From Pedobacter fastidiosus (GTDB lineage: Bacteria > Bacteroidota > Bacteroidia > Sphingobacteriales > Sphingobacteriaceae), in NCBI RefSeq assembly GCF_014306625.1, contig NZ_JACRYL010000007.1, positions 146,431-210,430 on the forward strand: a stretch of 64,000 nt of DNA. The letters are read 5' to 3'. Shown piece by piece: positions 16,564 to 25,200 of the stretch. Within the stretch, counting starts at the first letter, position 1. Each line of letters starts with the position of its first letter. The translations under genes were made by a program, and so were the position numbers. The notes under the pieces were generated by a model. That model was given only the letters and a program-made list of their open reading frames with translations. It was not told where the DNA came from and ran no database searches.

Positions 16564-17340
16564 TTACTGAGTTACCAAAGGCGGGGCAATCACAAACCTT
16601 TTTCCCCTAGGTAGTCCAGACGAAATTCCCTGGGATTCCGACGCGGTTATCTGAAGATCTATCTGATCTGCAACAAGCTGGTGCCAGAGTGCATTTCCGT
16701 GAAGTCCATCAACCGTATAATCTGCAAAAAAATTATTTATAGCGTTCATTGGGGTATTAATATCAATTACCTGGATGCCATACTCAGTTCCCAGTTCCGA
16801 CAGGGCAACATTGAGGGCGCCTATCCGCTCAGGCGAGGCCTTAACATAAGCCGATACCGAGGCATCAACTGGGGGGCAGTTAATTAATTTGATATCTTTC
16901 TTCGCCCAGCCAAGCGACAACAATTTTTCAATAATGACTACTTTATACTTTGCCTTAAAAACCGATACTGGATTCTGGGCATTTGTCTTTGATAGCGCAT
17001 CGTTGACAATCGCCTCGACAAAGACCTTATTAAACTGCGGAACATATGCGTACCAGGCATCCCCCTGTATCGAAAGTGTCGTAAGTCCATTGTGTTCACC
17101 AGCATATTCAATACTGTTGGTCGACGGGTAATTGTTGTCCAGTGCCTGAACGGTTCTGCCAGACTGGTAAAAACGGGCAAAGTTCCTGCCATACTTTACA
17201 GCAGAATACCGAACGAAACAGGCCTGGGCGAAGTCTGGCCCAGTTGGCTGAAGCTGTGAATCACCGACCCAGAGATCCGTCTTTTGCGCACACAGGCAAA
17301 ATGGGAATAGAAATAAAATAAGGGCAAGGATATTTTTCAT
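16564..17340 (-). CDS. Secreted SGNH/GDSL-type hydrolase
   Basis: SGNH enzymes are serine esterases that remove acyl groups from lipids or polysaccharides. After a signal peptide (KNILALILFLFPFCLCAQ), the protein has a near-N-terminal GDSQ block (WVGDSQLQP) and, toward the C-terminus, DGLHGNALWHQLVADQI with the catalytic aspartate-x-x-histidine. The intermediate glycine and asparagine blocks are less clear. The length of 258 residues fits the family. It starts 5 bp after the stop of the 17346 gene, so both are in one operon with the stalk-like protein at 15228. A surface polymer deacetylase role is plausible but the substrate is unknown. Confidence 0.72.
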   Translation of the reverse strand: MKNILALILFLFPFCLCAQKTDLWVGDSQLQPTGPDFAQACFVRYSAVKYGRNFARFYQSGRTVQALDNNYPSTNSIEYAGEHNGLTTLSIQGDAWYAYVPQFNKVFVEAIVNDALSKTNAQNPVSVFKAKYKVVIIEKLLSLGWAKKDIKLINCPPVDASVSAYVKASPERIGALNVALSELGTEYGIQVIDINTPMNAINNFFADYTVDGLHGNALWHQLVADQIDLQITASESQGISSGLPRGKRFVIAPPLVTQ

Positions 17341-17345
17341 ATGGA

Positions 17346-18665
17346 TTATGGTGTAACTCTAATGCCTTTAACGCTCATGCCCGATTCAAGCGCATTTATA
17401 GACCCGTAAAGCTGGGTATTCTTCGAAACAGCACTTGTTGCAGACCTTCTTAGCGTCCATGTGCTTCCATTATCCGTCGAGGAATAAAAGTTTACATTCC
17501 AATAAACCGCTCCTGCCACTGCTTCTATCTTTAGTTTTGTTGTTGCAGACTGAGGCAAGGCATACATATTGATATCGGTTCCCCCATCACTTGATTTTGC
17601 AATCCTGCTCATCGCAGACATATTCGGCTGGACATAAGAGGCAAAATCGATGCCCGCATAGCCTTCGCCATAATCCTGTGTAGATAGACCGAAGACAAGG
17701 TTTTTTCCGACCCAAGAGGCATCCCAGCCAACCTCAATGGAGGTTACCGCCCGCGTAGAATGTGGTCCGGGATCAGCTGAGTTGGCCACAACAGCCCTGG
17801 CCTCAGCGGTAGAGATGATCTGCCCGCTGGTCTGCGTAAATGTCCCGCCCAAAAATTTGTCAGGAACAACAGAAGCCGTCCCACCCGAACCAGAAACGCT
17901 AAAAGCATTGCTGTTATAAAGCCACACCGAGGCATTCCTTCCCGGATATGGCCTAACCCTTACACCCACTTGCCCCACAGCCCTTGCGCCGTTTACGTTT
18001 ACCGGTTTTGCCACAACAACTGCCTGCGTAGCCCCGGCATCCAGTGTATATTCATAATCGTTCAGGCTTTCGAAACCCGAACTGTTGGTCCAGTCGAATG
18101 TCTTTGAAACATCGTCCACCACACCCATTGTTGGCGCAGAAGGCGTGTAGTTTCCGCTACCTTCACCTCCTAATCCAAGAGACTGTAGGTAAGATAGCTT
18201 AATGCCGATCGTTCCGTCCGGCAGGGTCTCGAACTGTGCAGGGGAAAGGTTTACTAACGGGAGTTGTGCCGTATCCACTTTGCCTCCTATCAGTCTCGCT
18301 TTGTTTTCGAGCGCATTGTTTATTGCCGTAACTGTAGGATATCTGCTGTTGGTGACATCTGGGGCGAGCGAATTCTGCTTGTTGGAAAGACTCTCCTTTA
18401 AAGGATCGGAGGCAGTGCCTAACCCTGAAAGCAGTTCGCTTCTCTTAACATACCGCATTTCGCCGGTCTTTCCAATCACCAATATACTATCGCCCTTAGT
18501 TCCCGGAACTGGGTTCTTTAAAAAGGTTTTGCCATAAATGGCTACACTTCCAGAACCGGATGGATTACCCGTCCGGACACTATCGACGTTGACTACCGAT
18601 ATCTGTGCAAAAAGATTATGCGAGAACAGGCAGCAAAGAATAATGGTTGAAAATCTACACATCAT
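17346..18665 (-). CDS. Secreted stalk-like protein with FN3-like middle domain
   Basis: A 439-residue exported protein; signal peptide CRFSTIILCCLFSHNLFAQ after MM. It shares its first 65 mature residues with the gene at 15228: VVNVDSVRTGNP, GSGSVAIYGK, FLKN, DSILVIGKTGEMRYVKRS. A helical and low-complexity linker (LKESLSNKQNSLAPDV) and trimer-like segment LVNLSPAQFETLPDGTIGI follow, then an FN3-like domain around residues 190-275 (APTMGVVDDVSKTFDWT). The C-terminal 165 residues are beta-rich with a WTLRRSATS hairpin, consistent with a lectin-like or jelly-roll end. The gene is first in a three-gene unit with SGNH hydrolase and the second stalk protein. Function unknown. Confidence 0.7.
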   Translation of the reverse strand: MMCRFSTIILCCLFSHNLFAQISVVNVDSVRTGNPSGSGSVAIYGKTFLKNPVPGTKGDSILVIGKTGEMRYVKRSELLSGLGTASDPLKESLSNKQNSLAPDVTNSRYPTVTAINNALENKARLIGGKVDTAQLPLVNLSPAQFETLPDGTIGIKLSYLQSLGLGGEGSGNYTPSAPTMGVVDDVSKTFDWTNSSGFESLNDYEYTLDAGATQAVVVAKPVNVNGARAVGQVGVRVRPYPGRNASVWLYNSNAFSVSGSGGTASVVPDKFLGGTFTQTSGQIISTAEARAVVANSADPGPHSTRAVTSIEVGWDASWVGKNLVFGLSTQDYGEGYAGIDFASYVQPNMSAMSRIAKSSDGGTDINMYALPQSATTKLKIEAVAGAVYWNVNFYSSTDNGSTWTLRRSATSAVSKNTQLYGSINALESGMSVKGIRVTP

Positions 18666-19195
18666 AAAATTATTTGTTGGACACACGGACCGTCCTGACA
18701 AGGCTCGATCGAGAAATCCGAATTAAAGTGTTGAATTTAACCGAATGTAAAAAGCCAGTTTGACAAATCCCGTGTTTTGGTTGACCTAAACCGGAAAAGA
18801 ACGGATGAACAGATTGCCCATGATAACAAGCTTGATTTTCGTCCCGGAATAGGTTTATAAAATTGTAAGCAAACATGAGAAGGTTTAAAGATCAGCAAAG
18901 GAATGTTTGGTATTAATATAAGCTTGAAGTCTATCACTATGAATCAATGGCAATGATGCAATGCGTTCTGTTGAGAAAAGTGCGGACTTTGCAAGTCTAG
19001 GATGACCGATGGCTAAAATTACATTCCATCGGGATTAGAAAAATATTTATCTATCTTTAAGTATAGTGATCGCAAAAAAAACCAGTTGTCAACTCAAATG
19101 AAAAACTTCGCCTAAAGCCCTTGGATAATAAGCTCGGAGATGCACGCTCAAAAAACAATTGTATCTTAAGGTAGTTGAGATTGCCGTTAGGAACC
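18666..19195. other. Gene-poor AT-rich stretch in the island
   Basis: Only short frames without recognisable protein character occur on either strand. No tRNA, repeat or convincing terminator was seen. This marks the start of the AT-rich part of the island (to about 22.96 kb). Confidence 0.4.
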
Positions 19196-19732
19196 CTAAC
19201 CGCCCACTTTGTACTGATTTTTTTTGAGGAGATCAGGTATTGTAGAAGGATCAAATTTTTTGTCCAAAGTTTCCTTTCCCACTATAATCAAGACGTAATT
19301 GAATATTTCTGAGTCTATGCTCTCCCGATATTCACCATATGAATTATTGTAAACCATCGAATTACATGCTCTCTTATTTTGCCTAAATATGGTATCGCTT
19401 ACATAAGAACATATTTCAGTTTTGGAATTTGTTTTTTCATTATAGTAATAATATCTTGTATTTCTTTGGTTAACCAAGTATTGACCCTCTTTAACACACA
19501 GAATTCCATCCCTTGGGATTTTGTAAACTACAGTGTTCTTATTTATTTTGCTTTTAACCCCAGCTTTCTGATTAAATAATATTAAGACAAAACCTTTGAA
19601 ATTTTCGGGGATTAAGTATTCCTCAGATAGTATCTTATCATGTTTACAAGCCAAAAGACAGCATATTAAAACTATAAAAACAAAGTGTTTCTTGATCTGA
19701 AATTTAATTTTAGGGTTTAGTAGATTTGTCAT
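19196..19732 (-). CDS. DUF6843-like lipoprotein
   Basis: A 178-residue predicted lipoprotein: the start at 19732 precedes a hydrophobic segment ending in a lipobox-like cysteine (FVFIVLICCLLACKHD). The mature part begins with EYLIPENFKGFVLILFNQKAG and VYKIPRDGILCVKEGQY, the pattern of DUF6843, in which a small beta domain with PxxF-KG-V is followed by PxxGI. The C-terminus includes FNYVLIIVGKETLDKK. Its base composition is AT-rich like the adjacent immunity-type cassette. The function is unknown; a role in protecting the producer is possible but not shown. Confidence 0.68.
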   Translation of the reverse strand: MTNLLNPKIKFQIKKHFVFIVLICCLLACKHDKILSEEYLIPENFKGFVLILFNQKAGVKSKINKNTVVYKIPRDGILCVKEGQYLVNQRNTRYYYYNEKTNSKTEICSYVSDTIFRQNKRACNSMVYNNSYGEYRESIDSEIFNYVLIIVGKETLDKKFDPSTIPDLLKKNQYKVGG

Positions 19733-20316
19733 CTCTTCTATCAGATAAATTATATTTATCGGGGAGTCTTTCAAAATGGCGATTATTCCTACCCAAATGT
19801 AAAAGAATTACGCACTAAAGTATACAGTCGGCTGATTTCCAATCATTTTAAGATATGTTTTTTATCTTTTATCGATTCGGTCTGTAAAACCTGTATAAGG
19901 CTCGAATTTTTACTAAAAACGATACGTTCTAAGTTCTTGCGTCGCCTCCGGAAATTACTGTGCATTAACACCGAACTTACGCTTAAAAAATTTAAGCTAT
20001 CCTGACGGATAGCAATAGGGACTAGAGGGAGCTATGGGGTTTGGTAGGAAGTTAACCTAGTTCGATTCCAACAGTCGACAATTTATAAAGACTTTAGCAT
20101 TGACATCATTTTTACCAATCTTTCCCAAACACGGGATTAAAGTTGAGCGCACACTTTGAACTGGAATCCGGTGACCATTCTCAATAGAATAACCCATTAC
20201 CGTCAAAAAACATGAAATTTCGAAATTAAGTTCATATATGGATTTAAATATAGCTTCATACAACTACAGTTTGAACATGGCTTCTCCAGAAGGCATTATC
20301 AATATGTTAACGCTTT
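19733..20316. other. Intergenic stretch with overlapping hairpins
   Basis: No gene is firmly supported. A 68-codon minus-strand frame at 20057-20263 is not recognised. At 19981-20013 two overlapping hairpins occur: GCTTAAA/TTTAAGC and GCTATCC/GGATAGC (loop TGAC), which may be a 3' end structure for minus-strand genes. Confidence 0.4.
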
Positions 20317-20621
20317 TTAACAGTATGATATTTCGATATCAAAATCATTTAAAACTTTTTCAAAGAACTCGATTCCTTCTTTAACAATTGTATGCTTAAA
20401 GGAAATTTCAATAATTATCTTCTATCAACTGAATCTGGATAAACATCATAGATTTCACCACTTTCTATAAATCTCAAATATGCATTGATTTTTTCCTGCA
20501 AAACGGATAAATGGTAATATTCATCGTCCCAATCCAAATGATCAGAAATTGTTAATGCAACTTTCTTAGTTTTTCCATCTATTCCTATGAAATCAATTTT
20601 ATCAACTTGTATTACTGACAT
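20317..20621 (-). pseudogene. Frameshifted DUF6572 gene
   Basis: The intact 5' part (20621-20415) encodes 68 residues of the DUF6572 family: MSVIQVDKIDFIGIDG, VALTISDHLDWDDE, YLRFIESGEIYDVYPD. Family members run to about 100 residues. Directly after the stop, in another frame, 20414-20317 encodes the missing end: IEISFKHTIVKEGIEFF and EKVLNDFDIEISYC, in the usual pattern. A single-base deletion near the R-R codons before TAA explains the break. DUF6572 genes often accompany toxin/immunity cassettes. Either this is a recent pseudogene, or a truncated but still used protein of 68 residues; a sequencing error is also possible. Confidence 0.7.
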
Positions 20622-20716
20622 AAAAATTTATATTATTTTTTGGCATTACAACCTCACAATATTTTCCTTATTGCGTTTTGCCATAAATTCATAATCTTTA
20701 GTCAGTTAATTTGCAA

Positions 20717-21169
20717 TCAATAATACTCATCAGAAATCTGTCTTATAAGAAAGTCTAGAAAATCATCTGCATATCTTGATCCGTCTGAAAGCCGATAAAC
20801 TGGGAACTCCCCACCATCATCAGTTTGTTGCAAATCAAAGAAAAATGTTTCACCCATATCATTAGTCATTATAGCAAGTTGATCTTCGGACAATATATTG
20901 TTCTTCCTGTCCAATAAATTTCTATAAACTATGTCTCCACTAGGAATACCATCATTACTATCCTTGTAGATACTAAAAATTTCATCTCCATATATCTCGC
21001 CTCCCCTAAAGTGTTTAAGCCACCAAATATAAGTTTTAGGGAATTTTATGTTAAGATCAAGTTCCGCTTTAATTATTAGCTCATCAGAAATCCAATTTCC
21101 ATATTCTGAAAAATTTACAAAATCTGCGTTTTCTTCAATTAGCTTACTTATTAAATTTAATCTATCCAT
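20717..21169 (-). CDS. SMI1/KNR4 (SUKH) family protein
   Basis: The 150-residue protein has the SUKH fold signature: LDLNIKFPKTYIWWLKHFRGGEIYGDEIFSIY (key residues FPKTY, LKHFRGGEI), and acidic later strands IMTNDMGETFFFDL and GEFPVYRLSDGSRYADDFLDFL. Bacterial members are a frequent immunity family in polymorphic toxin loci, binding and blocking partner nucleases. It lies third downstream of the Rhs gene on the same strand, separated from the LRR gene by about 196 bp, in the AT-rich cassette. Whether it protects against this Rhs tip or is a leftover from an earlier toxin cannot be told. Confidence 0.87.
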   Translation of the reverse strand: MDRLNLISKLIEENADFVNFSEYGNWISDELIIKAELDLNIKFPKTYIWWLKHFRGGEIYGDEIFSIYKDSNDGIPSGDIVYRNLLDRKNNILSEDQLAIMTNDMGETFFFDLQQTDDGGEFPVYRLSDGSRYADDFLDFLIRQISDEYY

Positions 21170-21365
21170 TTTTTACATGGTTTGGCCGAAAGGCACGATT
21201 CCCAATGCTCAGATTTCCATTTTGGCAAAATCTTTCCCAAGACACGCAAAATGAGCTTATACAATTATATTCAGCTACTATATAATAATTTAAGTCTCAA
21301 ACATATTCTCATTGTATCGTAAGTCCTTTTGTTCTAAAACAACTCTTGCTAACGGCCACATATTG

Positions 21366-22238
21366 CTATTCTACCTTTTCTATTGGAATTGAAAACTTCG
21401 GAGATTTATAATTATAATGAGGATAGTTTTTGAAGAAATGTTCAGGAACACCCTGTAATATTTTCAGATTGCCGTCTAAAACTTTCATTCCCAGAGCAAC
21501 TTTATTAAGCTTTGCTAAACGTTGAAGGAACACTATACTATCTATTTCTCCAGTTTTAATTAATCTTAATGATTGAAGGTTAATTAAGTTACTCAAATGT
21601 TCATAATCAAAAAGGTTTTTGGCATTATAAATATCAACGCAATAAAGGTTTTTATTTGTCAAGCTAAGGTCTTCCAGGCTAACTAGTTTTTTCGCACCAT
21701 CCAAATTTAACGATTCCAAAAAAGTCAACTTAGCAACACCATTCAAATTTACAATTGATGAACTAATGAGGTTTATACACTTTATTTTTTTCAAACTGGA
21801 AAGTTTGCTCAAATCATATTCGTTGAAACAGTCGATCCATAACCATGAAAGCTTTTCACAGCCCCTCAAATCTATATGTTTATTCCAAATTATCCCTAAA
21901 ACTTCTAAGTCTTTAAGATTTCCGAAATCAACTTTTGAACCTACATTACCAACTCTTAATTCCTTAAGCTTCGTCAAATGATTTATCATTTCAAAATTTA
22001 AATTCTCGTCAAGCACTTTTAGACTTTCTATCTGAGTGATCTCTCTAAGAAAGTCTAAATTTGTAATTTTGCTATAATAAGAATTGACCATGATGCTCGT
22101 AATATTGTTAATTTTGATATAATTAATCAATTGATCGATCCTAGAAAATTCAATAATTAGGCTATCCTGTGCATCCGGGCTTAGTTTGCTTTTACTTTTA
22201 AAAAAAGTAAATCCGTCTTTGTTATATGTTACTTCCAT
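21366..22238 (-). CDS. Leucine-rich-repeat protein, candidate immunity protein
   Basis: This 290-residue cytoplasmic protein (no signal peptide) is mostly irregular leucine-rich repeats, with units such as KITNLDFLREITQIESLKVL, LTKLKELRVGN, NLKDLEVLGI, LSSLKKIKCI and LTFLESLNLDGAKKL, ending in a short basic tail. Such solenoids bind proteins. The gene begins 5 bp after the stop of the giant Rhs toxin gene, the classic position of an immunity gene. Its AT-rich base use matches the toxin tip and not the Rhs body. Immunity is inferred from position, not from a known family. Confidence 0.8.
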   Translation of the reverse strand: MEVTYNKDGFTFFKSKSKLSPDAQDSLIIEFSRIDQLINYIKINNITSIMVNSYYSKITNLDFLREITQIESLKVLDENLNFEMINHLTKLKELRVGNVGSKVDFGNLKDLEVLGIIWNKHIDLRGCEKLSWLWIDCFNEYDLSKLSSLKKIKCINLISSSIVNLNGVAKLTFLESLNLDGAKKLVSLEDLSLTNKNLYCVDIYNAKNLFDYEHLSNLINLQSLRLIKTGEIDSIVFLQRLAKLNKVALGMKVLDGNLKILQGVPEHFFKNYPHYNYKSPKFSIPIEKVE

Positions 22239-22243
22239 TTTTT

Positions 22244-25200
22244 TTACTGTCCTGGTACTCTTCTAATGTTATACGTCTCACCACCTTGACCAATTGTTCC
22301 ACCGTAACTTTTTAACACCGCACCCTCTAATTCGTTCAGCGACGTATATCCTGACCCATTTAAAGGAATAAACTGTGTTTTACCAGTATATGATGCATTT
22401 GCTTTAGCGGCAGTTCCTTTCTTTGTAATATCTAGCAACTCTTTCAATGATGTTTTTGGTCTTTCAGCCAAGTTTTTGGCTTGGCCAACATAAACTGTAT
22501 TGGTATTAAACTCATGAACATAAACACCCTCAACATTGGTAAAATCTTTTAGCGCCCCTTTTGCAGTAACATCCAAAACTTTGTTAACTCTGTTACTAAT
22601 TGAAAAGCCAACTTCCTTAAGCAATGGAGAGGCCACCTCAAATGTCCTTGAGATTACAATTCCTGACGCATACATCATTGCTGCTTGACCGAGATAGTTT
22701 ATACTTTCCTTGTCCTGTTGGATCCTTCCTTTCTCAGTTTTGGCTTTATTATCATTTAATGCACTAGCTGCTACTGCTCCAACTATAAATTTAAAGGCAA
22801 CATTGTATGCAGCTCCAAATCCAGCCGTCAGCATAGTTGCTGTTACAGCAAATCCTGTTTGATTTCCTTTGGAAACGTATTCTTCAGCTAATTTTGGATC
22901 AATCTTAGTTAGCCGTGCAGTTTCTTCTCTTATCGTGCGATTTGCATGTGCACCTGATTCTACGTACTCCAGACCGTCTCGATCTATCCCATCGATTGGT
23001 CTATTGCTTGCGAACTGATATGGTGTCAATTCAGGATATTTGGAAGTTATCGGATCCACACTCAAAAACCTGCCCAGCCTCGGATCATAAATCCTCATCC
23101 CATAATCCTGCTGGTTGCCCTCGCCCTTGACATCATTGTCGTTTTCTTTCCCATTAAAACCATAACGATAGGCAGAAGCACCGGGATTAGTGTAGTTCCT
23201 CCCCTGCATCTGTCCTCCAAAGGCATAGTAGTCGCTCGCGTTCACCACAGTCGGCTCTAAGACAGCGCCATTCTGTTGCGGGTTGTCGTTTACCACAGCC
23301 ATCACATTGCCCAGGTGGTTGCCCAGTTCAAAGAACTTCAGCCCCCAGCTGTTCCATACCGAACCGCCGTTTGCCGAGGCCAAGTTAACATCCGGTTTCC
23401 ACATTCCCAAATGGCTGCTGCCATAAAGCTGCTGTTCCTTCCAGCGGGTCACCCCGCCGGTCTGCTCATATACCGCAAGCGTGTTCCCCTGTGCATCCCT
23501 TACATAGTAGGTATCCAGGCTTCCCGCAGTCTTGCGCACCCTGTTCCCCATCGCATCATAGCTATAGGCCAGGTTCACATTCCCCGTAACCGTCCTGATC
23601 TTTCCATAGACCGACCAGCCTATGTTCGTAGCCGTTCCATTTTCCGTTTCGCCCGTCAGGTTCCCGATCGCATCATAGCTGTAGTTCCCGTTGCCCAGGT
23701 CGGTGCCGTTAGTTACGCCCGCCGCATCCCTTACCGATGCCAGACGGTTGTTGGCCAGCCTGCCCGAAGCATCCAGATTATATCCGTAGCTCAGGTTGTC
23801 CATCAGCGCCCCGCTCTGGTTCTTTCTCTTTAAAGTCCTGATGTTTCCGTTGGCATCATAGGCAAATTCTTCCCTGAAGGCCTCGCTTGCCCCGTCAAAG
23901 CTCCAGTTGCCAGCGGCTCCGAGACCCTGCTGCCTAAAGTTTCTGATGCGGTTCAGCTGGTCATAGCCATAAGTATAGCCCACCGCAGCGCCGTTGCCGA
24001 TCTGCGATACCGCATAGGTACTGCTGGCAATATTTCCGTTGTAGAGGTTTCTGCCACCTGAGTTTGCATTGCTGCCCTGATGGGAAAGGCCAAAGGCCTG
24101 CCCCCCGCCGATGGGACTATAATCGCCGGTATAGTAGCCCAGGCTAAAGGCCAGTGCGTCCTTCCCAACCTGGGGCCCGTCCCCGCCGATGTCCCCGTTC
24201 AGTGCGCTTGCGTTCACGCCCTTGAGCCAGCCCTGAAGGGTATAGGCATAATCCATCCCCTGAACCTCGTAGGTTTCCCTTCCAAGTACCGTCCGGGCCA
24301 GCGGTCCGTGCAGGTAATATTGGTAACTGGCATCCTGCCTTCTGTCGGGAGCCGTCAGCGTGCTTCCGAAACCGTAAGGGGAAACATTTGCCTGAACGGC
24401 GCTCCAGGCCTTGATCAGCCTGTTCTCCGCATCATAGTCGTACTGGTAGTAAAACTGGTCAGCCGCACCTTGCTGATAGGCCAGAAAATTTACCTTACCG
24501 CTCACCAGATCATATTCGTAATCCAGTGTCTTTAGGCCAAGTCCCTGTACCTGCTGGTAGAGTTTTTTTACATTCCCCCCGAGATCATAGCTGTAGTAGC
24601 TGGCGTTTACGATGTTACCGCTACCCGTTTCCCTGTAGATGCTGGCAGATACCCGTTTGCGCAGGTTGGTCTGTACCAGAGCGCTCGGAACACCGTTTCC
24701 AGAAGCCACATTATCATATTGGGTCTGGGTTACTTCGTTATTGGTTCCAGAGGAACGGAAATTGTTCACATCGGCGTCATCGAGATAGCCTGCATCCCCG
24801 AGACCCAGGGCCCCGTGTTTACGTCCTACCTCGACAATGCGTCCAAGTACATCATAGGCAGTATAGCTATAATCGCCCTCAGTTTCCTGCTTCGCGTTCC
24901 TGCTGGCCACCAGCCGGCTCTTGTAGTCGTACCAGAACCGGCTCATCCCGGCATCCGGCGTCTGTTGCTCCACCACCTGGTTGGTGGCATTGTAGGCATA
25001 GCTGGTAACCAGGTTATGGGCAGGATAGATACCATTGAACTGGGTCTCGGTACTGGTATTTTCCGCGATCGTTGTCGCAGAGCCCACAGGCGGTACATTG
25101 AATCGGTACCATAGGGGCTCCGGCGAAAGCTGGGCGCCCATACACTTACTTGCGGCGTTGAAGGCAATTTCTCCTGCACCCATCAGCCTTCCCGGGTAGA

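Noticed and set aside
18670..19254. Short minus-strand frames between the stalk protein and DUF6843 genes
   Set aside because: They are short, overlap each other in different frames, and lack protein-like composition.
20057..20263. A 68-codon minus-strand frame
   Set aside because: No recognisable family, signal, or neighbour coupling; listed only as part of the intergenic stretch.
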